Shown here: positions 12,320-24,791 of the stretch, in pieces
How positions within the stretch are numbered: the stretch's first letter is position 1
Layout of the letters: each line of letters opens with the position of its first letter
Assembly: GCA_020726505.1 (NCBI GenBank)
Contig: JAHLEZ010000054.1
Coordinates: 1 to 64,000, forward strand
Direction: 5' to 3'
DNA length: 64,000 nt
Source of the DNA: Leptodontidium sp. MPI-SDFR-AT-0119
Taxonomy: Eukaryota; Ascomycota; Leotiomycetes; Helotiales; Leptodontidiaceae
Program-made: the position numbers and the translations under genes
The notes under the pieces: generated by a model
Told to the model about the DNA's origin: nothing
Databases searched by the model: none
What the model saw: only the letters and a program-made list of their open reading frames with translations

Positions 12320-13981
12320 ATGACCGCTGCCCCCCTCCCCACCACCATACCCTCACTCTCCACCCTCCCCTCCGAGATCCTCCAGCAAATATCAACATAC
12401 CTCCCCTCCTCATCCGTCATCTCTCTACTCCTTGTCAACCAGTCTCTCAAGAGAGCAGTCGATCACTGGTCCGTATGGCGGAGTTTTATAACGAATAATC
12501 CGAGATTCCCGAATGGGATTCCGAGGTCAGCGGGAGAGGAAAGCTGGAAGAGATATGTGCTTGCCGACATCAAAGCCAGGAGATGGGAGGAAAGTAAGAG
12601 AAGTGGGGGAGGGAAGTTGAAGGTGGATGTGCAGGATTTGAGGTGGTTGCCTATGTTACTTGTGGTTGAGCGTAAGATTCCTACTTCTGCTGAGGAGAGG
12701 GAGGAAGAAGTAGATTTGTGGTTCGCAGATTACATGAGACTGACGGGGAGAACAGATCCTGTCTTGAAGACTTTAACTCCAGAGATGGTAATACATCTCG
12801 CGATCCAAATATCGCCGTCTTCTCAAACAGCGCTGTTCGAGAAATCACCCAGCGAGGATGGCGCAGATCAAAAACAACGACTTATCTTCCCCTTGAATCC
12901 AAACACTGCCCTCTCACTCCCAGAATGGCAAAACAAACTCGCAGGATCGTTCTGTCTTGCAATAGCACACATGTCCGCACTCGCGACACAAAAGCAAGAA
13001 CAAGCTCAACGACAACTCCAAACAGAAGACCGAGATGAAAACGACAACGACAACACAGGAGAATCATCAGACACAGACACCGAAGCCTTCAATCCCCACA
13101 CACCCCAGCTCTGCAAAGTCCCCTGGTTCAACATCCACACCACCTCCCCATCTCTCTCTCCAGCAAACCGACAAAAACTAATCACTGCCCTCCACGCCCT
13201 ATCCCAAACAGCAATCGCACATTTCAGCACCGAGTTCTCCCTCGCAATCTCAGAATACCATTTAGCATCGACATCAATCTCACATGTTTCACACCCGCCT
13301 ACAACATCCACTCTCACTCTCCCATTATCACACCTCTTCCCCCATCTCCCCGATCCATTCAGTACCGACTGTGTAGAGGATTTCGGGGCTTGCCATTTAA
13401 AAGGGATGGCTACGCCTGACTTCTTTGAACAGGGCGAATGGACGGGCGCGTTTGCTTATACGGGACTCTGGGGCGTGAGAACCGAGGGGGGGTTGAGAGG
13501 TGGGAGGGATATCTTTGATTGTGTTGGGGGTGTGAATCGCATGGTGCAGTTGAGTGGGTTTGATAAGCCGAATGAGCGGTATGAGTTTGTTATTGAGCCG
13601 GTGATTAGGTTTAGGCGTGTTGAAAATAATGAGGGAGTGGGAGGGGAAGGGGAAGGAGATGGGAGAGGGGGGGATGGTGAGAGAGGGGATGAAGATGGAG
13701 ATGTGTTTGTCGTGAGGAGTAATTGCTTTTATAGCCAGATGGGCACTCATGTTCTTGAGTTGAGAGTGAGGAGAAGTACGGGCTTGATTGGGGTTAGAGA
13801 GTGGAATGCTGAGGGTGTAGGGAAGGGGGATGGCAACGGTCATGGGAAAGGAAAGGGGAGTGGGAGTGCGAGAGGTGCGGTACTGACCCCGTTTGGTGTT
13901 GTTAGTGCGATGGGAGTTGAAACTAGTTGGATGTGGCTTTGGAAGAAAGAATGGAGTGGTGCTGTTGAGGGGGTTGAGTGA
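12320..13981 (+). CDS. F-box domain protein
   Basis: Intronless, 553 aa. An F-box occupies roughly residues 8-52 (SLSTLPSEILQQISTYLP, then a hydrophobic helix and the VNQSLKRAVDH region), so the protein probably binds Skp1 and acts as a substrate adaptor in an SCF ubiquitin ligase. The rest has no repeat (WD40, LRR or Kelch) that I can recognise, although W-rich patches (DVQDLRWLPMLL, TGAFAYTGLWGVR) look folded. Low-complexity insertions are present: acidic Asp/Glu/Thr at about 235-255, Gly/Glu/Asp-rich at about 440-460 and Gly/Lys-rich at about 500-520. The ATG follows an A-rich leader. Codon use switches from C-ending in the N-terminal half to G-rich in the C-terminal half, but I see no frameshift. 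Confidence 0.88.
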   Translation: MTAAPLPTTIPSLSTLPSEILQQISTYLPSSSVISLLLVNQSLKRAVDHWSVWRSFITNNPRFPNGIPRSAGEESWKRYVLADIKARRWEESKRSGGGKLKVDVQDLRWLPMLLVVERKIPTSAEEREEEVDLWFADYMRLTGRTDPVLKTLTPEMVIHLAIQISPSSQTALFEKSPSEDGADQKQRLIFPLNPNTALSLPEWQNKLAGSFCLAIAHMSALATQKQEQAQRQLQTEDRDENDNDNTGESSDTDTEAFNPHTPQLCKVPWFNIHTTSPSLSPANRQKLITALHALSQTAIAHFSTEFSLAISEYHLASTSISHVSHPPTTSTLTLPLSHLFPHLPDPFSTDCVEDFGACHLKGMATPDFFEQGEWTGAFAYTGLWGVRTEGGLRGGRDIFDCVGGVNRMVQLSGFDKPNERYEFVIEPVIRFRRVENNEGVGGEGEGDGRGGDGERGDEDGDVFVVRSNCFYSQMGTHVLELRVRRSTGLIGVREWNAEGVGKGDGNGHGKGKGSGSARGAVLTPFGVVSAMGVETSWMWLWKKEWSGAVEGVE

Positions 13982-14367
13982 GGCGTGGATTCGACGAAAT
14001 GATATGAGATGCAGAAGCTGCGATGGGTGGCGTGAAAACAATTCTTGGGCCGTTGGGCGACTGGCCGAGACCAGCGCGGTGAAATGTTAAGAAAAATGAC
14101 TGCGTCGCACGAGGTAAAGGTGAGTAATGCCGGAAAATCCTGAAGCCACATGGCTGGAATAGAAAGTATCACCTCTGACATGAAGGAAGGCGAAACAAAC
14201 CAAAACAGCCATGGTCCGAACGGCAAATATTGTGCATATTCAAAACCGATATATGCGCTAACAACAGAGGATATCTAATCTACAACCGCTATGCGAACCA
14301 CTCATCCAAATCTCACCTCTTCAACTCCATATCCAACCGAGCCTCTCTCTATTATCACATACGAAAC
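13982..14367. other. convergent intergenic spacer
   Basis: A 386-base gap between two converging genes. It should hold both 3' untranslated regions; I see no gene in it. Confidence 0.6.
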
Positions 14368-15836
14368 TTACATCCTATCCTTAACCACACACTCCCTCGT
14401 TGGCAAGCAAACATCAGGTCTATCCAGATGCTTGAACCACGGGCCCTGAGGCCCCCCAATCCATTTGACATAGCCATAGAACTCTTCCTGGCCCTTCTTA
14501 TCCATCGGAAACTGATCATCTCCCCACTTGCCCTCAAAGTACAAGTAATTCACAGGCGTGTCCTTGATAGCTGGCGTGAACTCCTTCTTCTCAGTCGAGT
14601 AGGTGTAATAATACGCCGAAAGAGTCGGGTCCCATAGTTTGCCCTGCTGCGTCCGATCGTACACTATGTGTGCGGGAATTATGCCATCTGAAGAGTCGTT
14701 AGTAACTCCAAGACGGGGAGCGAATGCATGCAAAAGTACTAGTGTTGTGGAGGTCTAGATTACCGGCTACTGCGTAGTTTGCGTGAGACCCCTTCGCGCT
14801 GAAGGATACGGGTCGTTTGCCGATCTTCTGAACGGTTGAGTAGGTGAATGCGAACCCGAATTCGTGCTGGGAGTACCAGACTGCGGTCGGGGTGCCGTTT
14901 TGGAAGCGGACCATGTTATGTTCCCTGGCTTGTGTCAGTGGAGGGACAGAGTGGGGGGTAATTAGAATCGTACCAGTCTCCGAGATGGTTACCAACTTGA
15001 TGTCCTATTGCGGACGGCCCATCGTTGAAGGTGTACCAATACATGTAAAAAGCATCGATGAGACCATTTCCCTTGTCGACGACGATGACTACGCAGCTCT
15101 TTGCGTTGTCGGTTCTGTAGGTTATTGGATCTGGTTCTTGGCCATGTAAGAATTTGGGTAGAGTGACCACATCTTCTGTTGACGATAGAAAAATGTTTTC
15201 TCCACCAAGCTCGTTCAACTCATTCAAGTTGTCAAGTGTCAACGGGTGTGGACCACCTTCGACGGCCGTGAAATTGATAGATGGGTATGTGTTTTCGAGA
15301 TGTTTCGCCATATCACTTGGGTAGTAGCTATCGTCTCTATGAAGATAGACATATGGGGCTGATATCACATGTCAGCTTACAGGCAGGACATTGAAGCCAG
15401 ATCGAAACTCACCGTATTCTAGAACAAATTCTGGGATTAATGTATGATTCAGACTCCTCGCAAGTTCTTCCGTCAAGGCTATCGATTCCGGAGATATCGT
15501 AACCATCATTGCTTCATTTGTATTCATGTACGCTGAAAACGACAGCGCAAGAACGAAGACAATTAAAATCACAAAAACGAGCTGATAGCACGTGACCTGT
15601 AAGCATTGTGCAGTTTTTGGAGCGTCTGTCGCCTTGAAATCGAGAGCACATACCCAGACTTTTGAGACATTCTCTAACAATTTTCGTATCCGGGGTGGTA
15701 TCCATCTTGTGAGAATACTTTGCTGCTTGAATACCGGCTTGGAAGTGTCCTCACGGGGCAGGAAAGCGTCATTCTCAAGCTCCCCCAACTCCACGTCGTC
15801 GTGGGCGTCGTGGTCATGCATCGTTGGGTTTGGCAT
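14368..15836 (-). CDS. Vps62-like (DUF946) protein with an N-terminal membrane anchor
   Basis: Five exons read on the minus strand: 15836-15654, 15596-15413, 15358-14974, 14924-14764 and 14687-14368; 410 aa. Introns are 49-76 nt, and every junction restores family motifs: EYAPYVYLHRDD, GNHLGDWEHNMVRF and NYAVADGIIP. The Vps62/DUF946 domain follows (HEFGFAF, GSHANYA, KLWDPT, FEGKWGDDQF, GGPQGPW). In yeast, VPS62 is linked to vacuolar protein sorting; the molecular role is not known. A hydrophobic helix at about residues 62-85, after an acidic cytoplasmic segment, makes this a type II membrane protein with the domain outside or in the lumen. The first intron (57 nt, a multiple of three without stop) could be retained, which would add 19 residues; its donor GTATGT and acceptor TTACAG favour splicing. 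Confidence 0.9.
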
Positions 15837-17878
15837 TCAGGACAATATTATAACCAAGAACGCCCCGATTAGTTGTAGATAGGGTCCGTCTATCGATATC
15901 CCCTGGAAATGGTGCTCGACGAGGGGGAGATAAAGGCGAAGAGGCAACTGTGGCGCATCATAAGTACGGAACACCCGGATACCAGAGAGATTCCTGAAGC
16001 TATTCAAATGGTGATGGCTGAGGATAAAGGCGCGTTGCTAGAATATATCCTGTATGTTCATGACGAAAGGGGTGATGGATGTGATACCGGGTGGATTGAT
16101 AAGTGACAATCATGACCCTAGAAGTTTGAGGTGATGGGTCTTAGACGCTGAGTCAGCAATCGAATGGTCCATATCTGTCCCAAGAGCGATACCATGCCTA
16201 GTTAAACAGTTGTTTTCCCTTGCAGCACCTATATGCTATGTGATAAGAGCTTAAAAAATAGTCAAATTCGTAACGAATGTCAAGGAGCTCGCTCAAGGGC
16301 CGTTCTGCATTAAATATGCTTGAAATTGCTTTTCAGTCACGTGATATGTCTTCCAAAGTCTTCTGGGTATCTTTTCGTTGCTAGTCAGAGAATTCTCAAA
16401 AAACCTGTGGACGAGGAAGATGAAGTATATGGTTGTAAGTGTACATTTGTGGTTTAAGGAATGCACCATAGCTTGAAAATGTCTTTTGGTAAATCAAAAA
16501 TCTGCCTCCCAGATGTCTTGTAGCCATTCCTATTTCCTCGTTCTGGGGTATTACGTTGTGAAACAAGCGGACTTGAATCCCAAACAAAAAGCCGTTTGTA
16601 AACAAAGAATTGTGGTATTCTACGTCTTGTTCTGGTCTTTCTTTACCATGCCATGGTCAGCCAAAGTTCTCTTTTGAGCTGCTAATTTTCGCTGGTCGCC
16701 TAACCTTTGTAGGCTGATTGATTACCGGAATTAGAATATTGAAGATTGCTACTTTGGAGACGATGTATAATTGGAGGATGTGCGTAACTCATGGAGATGT
16801 CGTGGAAGATGGCCTGTTAAACATGAGCATAATTCAGAAAACGGAAATGTTCCGACCTAATCGAAGTATTGACTTCCGACAAAATAACACGAGATGACCG
16901 TGAAGAGGTGCTCCTTAATGAAGTACTATACTCATATAAAAGCGATTCAAACAATGCATGGAGTGGGTGGTACAGCCTTGGAGCTGAGAGGGTAGTACTT
17001 AGAAGGAGTTTAAGTTATCCAGTGAAGGAGATATGTCAACAAGCTGGCTCGCTAGCTTTGCTAAAGGAGAAGAACTATCGAAGCCTGAAAGAACAAGCCA
17101 AAGTCAGGTCATTGACTTTGATTTCCTGAGGCTAAGATATGCAAACTGAAGTTCAAAAGCCGTCTCGCTGGGCGGCATTGCTTCTCGATCTTTTGAGCTA
17201 GACATTTCCCTAGATTGATCCCCTTTTATAGCTGCCTAAATCTTTGCATCAACACTCGCTCCCGAGTATCCGGTACAGATCGTACCAGAATGTGGCAACT
17301 ACCCAGCCAACTTTTCATCCTCAATAGGATCCCGAACGGGCGAGGAGACTAATTTTGAAAGTCTCGTCACCAAAGGGGGGCGCAGTCTCGGCTGGTAAGT
17401 TAAGCGAGAACAGAGGCGTCAACTATGTCGGGTGACTGGGTGACTTCACCTGCACCACGTTACAATAGGAATATTACGGCATTTCTGGGCCGGCCTGGGT
17501 GTGTGCCGAGCGTTTTTCTTGATGGTACTGAAAGCACCTGAAATGCTTGGGATGCTTGAAGTGGTGGAGATAAGGTGATGTGAGGTTTCTTTGGGTACGG
17601 TGGGTACGGCGTGTACATTTGCTGCAGGCATACTGCTGGGCGTTGCCAAGCACCTTGGGTGCATGTCTGCGCCACTTCGTTCCAGTGTGGAAGGGTATCT
17701 CCTTATCGTAATCTGGAGAGCACTTCGTAGTACGAAAGTTCGATGATAAGAAAGGCTAACCCCCAGAAACAGTTACTTCGGGTCGTGAAATCTGCACGTA
17801 AATCCCTTCGTCGCCCTTCAAAGCATATTTTTGTTTTACCAGCTCTAGCTATCTACTGAATATAGCCAGATATTCACT
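15837..17878. other. intergenic, no supported gene
   Basis: About 2 kb without a convincing coding region. Open frames are short and unsupported. The final bases before 17879 are the promoter and leader of the RING gene. Confidence 0.55.
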
Positions 17879-18872
17879 ATGGCGGTTCTCACTTATTTCT
17901 TCATTATTATGGGAGTGATCGTATTCTTCATTGCTCTTAGCGGCTTCATTGGGTGGCTAAAAGCCCGCAAGAACCAGGAGAGATACGGGCCACGACCAGC
18001 AATAGCGGGAAGGCCCAGACAGACTCGAGGGAGGGGTCTGGCACTGGCAGCGCTCGAAAGCATTCCGATCGTGAAGTTTGGGAGCAGCAAGCCTCCGGAC
18101 ACCTTACCGAAAAATATCGAGCTAGAGGAAAGAGAAATTAATGCTGATCGAAACACGAGCACTGTTACGGATAGAGCCCTAGAAGACCTCAGAGGCCCCT
18201 CGACGAAGCAGACGTTCCCAAGTGCAGATTTGAAACCTATTCCAGAGGTCGAACCAGCTCCCAGGATCGTTGGTCGTGTACATTCAAGTGAGAAGGAGTG
18301 TTCCATATGCATCTCGGACTTTTCGAACAATGAAGAAGTTCGTGTGCTGCCCTGCAATCATCGTTTTCATCCCGAATGCATCGACCCTTGGCTTTTGAAC
18401 ATCTCAGGCACTTGTCCCATATGGTATGTTGTCCTCTCCAAGATTTTATGAAGAACCAAGATTTTAAAAGTGTTGAAGCCGGTATGATCTCCACCCAAAC
18501 GACCCGAATGTTCCCCAACCAGACGAGCCTCCTCCAGCTGCAGTCTTTCATCCTGAGTTGAGCCCCATTGGATATGTGCGAGACCAAGCTTTGCGCGAAC
18601 GAGCTGCTCGCGCTCAGAATTTCGAATTCTATGCGCCGAGCCAGCCAAATCTAGCCATTCCTTCACCAACTGCTCCACACCCTAGAGATAGGACTTCCAT
18701 TCGATCGCGGCTGAGAGAGATTCGTCAGGCGAATAGTGGACAGGAATATGTCGCTGCATTGAGTCACTTGTACAACGATCGAGAGCATCGACGTCCAAGT
18801 ATGGAAAGTAGGGGTACTCGCTCGTCATCAACTCCTGCGGATGCGGTGCCTCAAGGGACGAGGGCATCATGA
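17879..18872 (+). CDS. membrane-anchored RING-H2 finger protein, probable E3 ubiquitin ligase
   Basis: Two exons, 17879-18423 and 18479-18872, with a 55-nt intron (donor GTATGT, acceptor TTGAAG); 312 aa. One hydrophobic helix at residues 3-26 anchors the protein. The RING-H2 finger spans about residues 141-182: CSIC, then PCNHRFHPECIDPW and TCPIC. The last cysteine codon is split by the intron, and splicing is needed to complete the eight zinc ligands. The tail is rich in Arg/Ala/Ser (RERAARAQNFEFY, RSRLREIRQ). RING-H2 proteins with a single N-terminal helix are usually E3 ligases of the endomembrane system; the target is unknown. If the intron is retained, translation stops soon after the donor and the finger loses its last ligand. 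Confidence 0.9.
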
Positions 18873-19953
18873 TAGATTGAGAAAATGTCGTGATTAGATG
18901 CAGCTCAAGTCTACTCTAAAGACGATATTGGGGAGCAGTTAAGAGATGTTAGAAAGAAGTGTGGAAGCCATCTACACCGGCACCGATAGATTATTGTGAT
19001 TCGTGGGCGACATGGAAACGGAAGTGACGAAATGGGTCACAGAGAGGATCGGTGTCGACGTGAGCTAGAATGTGATTGCGATGCATAAATAATGAGAAAA
19101 CGAACCTTCATATGGGGGGGGGGGGGGGGGGGGTTGTGAACTTCTCGGAGTTGCGTAGTCACTTGAGGTGGGAACCTATGGAATATTCTTCGCTGCCGGC
19201 ATACCTAGATACGGTTATGGTGTCAGAATACTGAAACTCGTCTATTAGGATACTAATGTTAACTCAAAAAGAATTGTGGATGTACGACTTTAGCTGGGGG
19301 TGTTCGATAAATCTTTCATGGCCTAAATGATTACATGAGATGGGCCTTCATATTTCCTCCAGTTCTTGCAGAAACTAAAAGTTCAGGTGGTTGAGCAAAA
19401 AATTGTCTATTTTCCAAACCGCTGAGTGAATAGGTACCAGACGCAAAATCTGTACCCGCTCCTCTTCTCTTAAATCCGGAATCGCTTGTTGTTTGTCTGG
19501 CAATCGTCAATGGCCAGCGAACTGGTGATTTTGAGTCCTTCGCGAAGTGCGTGTTTGCTCTGTGTATCCTAGCCTAGCTTTAGTAGACTCTTTTCTTCTA
19601 TGATCCCGCTTAATCCTCTCCTGACCAAAAACTAAAACCCTCATTGTTTCGGCAGAAAGCTTCAACTTTGTTTGGTGCGCGTTTCCAATCTTACATACAG
19701 TAGGTTGAGGCTGTGGTGGCTGTGCCACTGGACTGCCGTTTTCATTCGAAGAAGGCAGCATCATGAGAGCCACCCTCGGACTCAAATTTCATTTCTCTTG
19801 TAAAATCATCAGACTGGAAGAAATCGCACCATATTCCGAGGTTTCCTGCACAACTTATGCTTACATCGAAGGAATCGGAGTTTATTCGAATAAATTGAAC
19901 GATGGAGCCTCCTGAACTTCTGAAAGCCGTCACAGCCTGCTTTTCAAACTCAG
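18873..19953. other. intergenic with a G tract
   Basis: No supported gene; it holds a 20-nt G homopolymer at 19114-19133. Small open frames here have no family resemblance. Confidence 0.55.
19114..19133. repeat. poly-G homopolymer
   Basis: About 20 consecutive G downstream of the RING gene; the length may be unreliable. Confidence 0.85.
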
Positions 19954-20753
19954 ATGGGGACCAGGTTCGCCAAATATTTCAATATGAGCACTTCAGAAAA
20001 AAATGAATATCCGTCTGCTCAAGATCAAACCCATCTCACAATCACAGTCCAACTTGGACCTCCGAAGCCTCCTCACTGTCAATGTTATCACCGTTTCTCT
20101 TCCCCGCGCCCCGTCGTCCCTGACGCTGCCATATATGTCTGGGGAAACCCAACACCTTGCAGGCCGGTCTTGTGCAATGATGCGTCCATGATCATCACCG
20201 AGGACCTTGACCAGGCATTGTGGACGGTGTCTTGCTCCATCGGTAGGAAAAAGTGTGAAATGTGGAAGAAGGGAAAGGTAATCTACTTGTGGGCGGATGG
20301 CATTTGCATCTGCCAGAATGACAACGTAGAAAAGAGTAATAAAGTTGCAATGATGGGAGATATCTACAGGACGGCAAGGCCCAAAGGGAGTTATTGGTTT
20401 TGCCGGAGCTCCTATTGATGGCGACCCACGAGATGCCATCCTGGTCTCATATCCTTTCTTGGCATAAACGGGAGGAGCTCGATATTTCCGAACGAGAAAG
20501 CCGGCTCAGATCTTTTCGTATCTGGACGGCAGCATACCGCTCTTACGGACCATGTCATGCAAGAGTTTTGGACAAATCAGTGGCTGATACGGGATGGGTG
20601 ACGCAAGAAGTTGCTTTGGCAGCCAAACTCTATGTGATGTATGGAGTAGGATCAAATCAAGCTATTTGGTCACTGGATGTGATTGATCAAATAGGTTCAG
20701 ATTTAGACAAAGTGCCTGACCCCCTGCCACCTATTGTTCACTATTCCAACTAG
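19954..20753 (+). pseudogene. HET-domain (heterokaryon incompatibility) gene relic, frameshifted
   Basis: The first frame carries a recognisable HET domain: YVWGNPTP, then LWADGICICQNDN and MGDIYRTA, matching the usual SYVWG / WxDAICINQ / MxxIY pattern. After about 20390 the similarity moves to the next frame (VIGFAGAPIDGDPRDAI) and then to a third (WHKREELDIS, and GWVTQEVALA, the counterpart of the usual WVVQEVALA), which ends at 20753. I see no splice sites that would join these, so at least two frameshifts are the simplest reading. HET proteins trigger programmed cell death on non-self recognition; this copy is probably inactive. Start could be 19954 or 19984. An assembly error is the main alternative. 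Confidence 0.65.
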
Positions 20754-21757
20754 GACTTGATATATGGGAGGAAATATAGTTACTCCTGGAGGTCTCATTC
20801 AAGGAAGTCTTTTGCAACTGGTAACAATAGGCCATCGCTGGTTGAGTTGCTTTCGCGTAACACTTGCTTTCACCGATTATAAGCGAGTGCCCGCAGACTT
20901 ACATAGGCGGACCGACTATTAGTAAGTAGAAATTATCTATTAAACAAGGTCCCGTAAGTTTGGTAGTGAGTATTAGATTTTAATTAAGCGAGTTTTCTAC
21001 CCCCTATTTCCGCCACTGAGTGAGCACATCCTAAAAGACTGCTATCCGCCCGTCGAACACTGCGCTTGAAATTCGATGCCCTCGTTAATATCACGTATTC
21101 GAATTCCAGATGGGTTGCCGCTATCATGTTTTTTTTATTTAAACTCACGCCGTTCTTGCTCAGATTCCCCCATTCTAGGAACCCAGTACTTCACGCACAG
21201 ATGCCGCCAGATGGGTTTAGACATTGTGAAGATTATTCTTCGTATACTGTCATAGCTTTGTCCCTCGAATTGTGGTCTTTGAAGCTCATCTGATCTTCGA
21301 TCGATGGTCCACGGGTCGAGCAATACGCAAGCTCTCGGAGGCTTTTGGCGCCATGTTTCCCTTGGCGCGGAGAAAACCCAGTGAGTTCGAAATGCCTAAT
21401 TTGTGACCCTGGTTGTGGCGTTCATATCAGGAGGCTACAGGGTTTCAGCTGCAAGAACCATTGGAAAGTTATCCCGCTTATGTTGGGGGCCGTTTGCGGA
21501 ATCTGGTGATTGGCTTGAATACTCAGCCCTGTCGCTAAGGTGATGTGCTATTGGCTTTCAATGTTATAGCCACTCAGCCTTCTGAACCCCTTTTAGAACT
21601 CAGGAAGGAGGTGTGCTATGCCCACAGGCCTACCCTGCTCCTGCGGGATTAGGGGATGAGAATGTTCAGATGAAAAGACTGGACATCTCTCGGCCACAAT
21701 AGTTTTTTTTCCTGTTCAGCTTCGGTGCAGATGGTTTTGATTTGAGAAAATGACAAC
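20754..21757. other. intergenic, AT-rich patch
   Basis: No supported gene. The part around 20880-21030 is AT-rich and contains a stretch (about 20995-21020) that resembles the terminal repeat of the pogo element found at 25.6 kb. The end is the promoter of the CorA-like gene. Confidence 0.5.
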
Positions 21758-24700
21758 ATGTCTAACGATTCAGCTCCTCGAATGTGCCTTAGTGCTGAAA
21801 AGCACGATGAACGAGTCCTCGATGTTGTTCTTCACTATTTTGGCTGTTTGAGGGCCTCGGAGCACCAAGAATTTTTCGCTAATCTACCCCAAAGGTCCAA
21901 ACGTAGAGTCGTGGAGGAAAAGCTACGAATTCGTCGACTGATATCTTATTTTGAGGCACGTCCGAAGACTGAAGGCGGAGAGTCTCTCAAAGAGTTGAAA
22001 GCTAGTGTCGCCACATGGCGAGCTTTTCACCAAAGGCGAGACCCAGGGCAGAGTCAAGCATGGCCTCTTGCTGACCGGATGGACGACTCGGTGGACTTCG
22101 ATGTCAAGGCGTCGATGATCTACTTTAAAAAGTTCAGGCCATATACCGTTCCAGAAATCGACAATGTTTTTCCCAATCAGAAGCTTTCCGTCAGAGATCT
22201 TCTGTCTGATAATGCAAAGAAGAATCCTCTCATGCAGCCGTGCGACGATGACACAGTTCGATACTTCCACTTTCCTGCTAATAACATGGTTTGGATTGAG
22301 GTCCGTATCAAAAGATCACCCGTCTATCGGACTTAATTCTAAATACATCGATACAGGAAGCAATTGCTCGATACTACCACGAGCAACGTCCGCCTAACGA
22401 AAATACCATGAGTCAGTTTCGACCACAGGAGAAAAGCAAGACCGAGATGCTACTCTCGCCAGAGTTCTGGGAGGGTCAACAGCAAGGCGATAAACACAGC
22501 GAAGTGCATGCTCGAAGCATGAGACCTCTTTGCGAGACTATATCAATTGGTAGCTCGACTCACTTGGTCTTGTTTGAATGTTTACTGACATTATCAGATA
22601 CACTGTCAACAGAGAGTGCTCCTAAGAACCTTGTTCTTTTTGTAAGAAGGCGGCCCATAACAGCGATTTGAACAGAACTAATTGCACTCAAGATGCCATA
22701 CCTTCACTGGGAGACAGATCGAGGTCGTACCAAATCTGCCGAGGTGATCAAAGAGATCAGCAAGATGAGATTCTCGTCCCTAGGAGAAGTTGTCGAACAG
22801 GTCACCGCGAACGAAAATGTTCGATCTGGTCAGCCCCAGGTTCCGAACCAAGACACACTCCATTTTCTCCCATCCAGCTACAACACGACTAAAGCACCGT
22901 TGGCAGATCGAAGACAAGCTTTGGGAAAACTCCTTAGGAATGCTGCGAGATTATTTGAAGCAATGGACTCCCATATGGACGAGAAACTCATGTTGGAATA
23001 TTTGCATGCCAATCCACCCCTACAGCCTCGTCGGACTCTTGATCAATCATATTATGGGGCGTTGAAGAGTACTCAAGCAAGAGACAGGGACCAAGTAGTC
23101 TACCGTGCTACGACTCCGACCCCACACGTCTGTATGAAGAGGACCACAAGCGACAAATGTCCAGACTGTCATAAGGACATCAAGAAAGTGCCTCGTCTCG
23201 TAATGGTGGATCAGCTTTGGATGTGGATACTAGACGAGAGTTCGTGGTTTCTGGATCACTCACAATCATGGCAAAGCTGACAATTACTTTTCCTTAGAAA
23301 CAATCATTACCAGCTTCCCGAGAAGATGGGGCAAAAATCGAGCAGATCCATCAGCCGTTCACAAAAGTCTACGCACTCGTCTCAAGACTGCTCGACACGA
23401 CGAGATACGGTCAGCATTTGATCTAGCTCTTATTGTAGTAGACCAGTGTTCCCGGGTATTCTTCGATCGGGCGAAGACCATTGGCAGACATCCGAACCTT
23501 ATTGACATATTCGCCGACGCAATCCGTGGAGTGGTGAGTCCTTCATTGGTCATTACGAGTGCTCTACTAATAATATGCCAGACATACAAGCAGACTGCAG
23601 CATTCGACCAGTTTCTCACTTACACTCAACTAGCAGCGAAAGAATACAATTCTCGCGAGAAAGCCAAGACTTCGGCAACTCAGAACACCTTACTGAACAT
23701 CAATCCCGAGGGCAATCTCCTGAAAGAGGTCAAAGACATTCTTGATGAACTACATATTCTGACTCGCCTCAAGATACAACAACAGATTGTCGCAGAGTCT
23801 TTTGTCAAACATATTCGGCACAGCTTGCTGCCCAAAATTACCATTTCACATTTATCCCAACCTTCCACTGACTTTCAGCTCGGAATACCAGAAGACGATA
23901 TAATTCTGGGATCGGGTAGATCACGGGATCGAAGAAGAGTTGAGCAGGATAACGCTAAGTGGACACTTAGTAGAGCAGAAAATTTGCTCGATGGCATCAA
24001 AGGCAGGATCAGGGAGTTGACGACGTTGGAAGAGGCGGCAAAAGGAACCTCGGCTGCATTGAAAGATCTCTTGACCTTGAAGCAACAGCAGTCGGGGATC
24101 TTTGAAGCTAGAGAAGCGGTTAAACAGGCCACAGAGACCCTGAAGCAGGGCAGATCCATTATGCTGTTTACTGTTGTGACAATAATTTTCGTGAGTGATA
24201 CCTAGGAGTTCTGAAGGGGACCGAAGAAAACTGACTCTGAGATAGCTTCCCTTGTCGTTCATTTCCAGCATTTTTGGTATGAATACTAAAGAGTTCAATG
24301 ACGGCTTAATGAATTTACGAGAGCAATTCTCTTACATGTGTAAGCTGCCGTTCCCTTCCATTCGACCCCTTTTCGGGCTCGGCTAAACATCAACAGTCCC
24401 CATATCCATCGCCATAATCTGCACCTCGTTCATCATGGCCTTCAGCTCCAGCGAGTTTCTTTCTTCATTCAGCACCTTGATGTGGGCCATCATTTCCTAC
24501 CCAGCACACGTCACAACGACCTGGATATTGACGAAGACTGGTCTGTTTACGTTGTCACGTGAGCTTGCTGCTCGAGCAAACGCCTTGCAAGACAGAGACA
24601 GGAAAGCGACGACATTGATGAAGGCGAACGTAATGCGTGAGAGATACGAGCAGAAAGCTAGACAGGCTATGGAGAATGATATGTCAATTGAGATGGTGGA

Positions 24701-24791
24701 GAATCGCAATCGGTTGAGTGTGCCTCTTGATGTTGAAAGGGGTGACAGTCGCGGTTCACAGGCGAGGTTGTATTATAGTCCTCGAGTATAG
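21758..24791 (+). CDS. CorA-like Mg2+ transporter domain protein with a long N-terminal region
   Basis: Eight exons: 21758-22300, 22357-22549, 22598-22641, 22693-23239, 23298-23533, 23582-24190, 24246-24339 and 24397-24791; 886 aa. Introns are 48-58 nt, most with good branch sites (for example TACTGAC before 22597). Junctions restore family-like readings such as NLVLFMPYLHWETD, DEKTIITSFPRRWG and SIFGMN. The C terminus has two transmembrane helices: TM1 (IMLFTVVTIIFLPLSFI) runs into GMN at about residues 735-737, the CorA signature that forms the pore mouth, and TM2 (FPISIAIICTSFIMAF) follows. Before it is a long helical region (about 590-700). The N-terminal 550 residues contain PYLHWETD and DQLWMWILDE, motifs of a large fungal CorA-like group whose function is unclear; some members are joined to ankyrin repeats, which I do not see here. 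Mg2+ transport is inferred from GMN only. Confidence 0.85.

Noticed and set aside
13397..14041. Long antisense open frame opposite the F-box gene
   Set aside because: It is a shadow of G-rich codons on the plus strand; it is Pro/Ser/Thr-rich without motifs and overlaps the supported gene.
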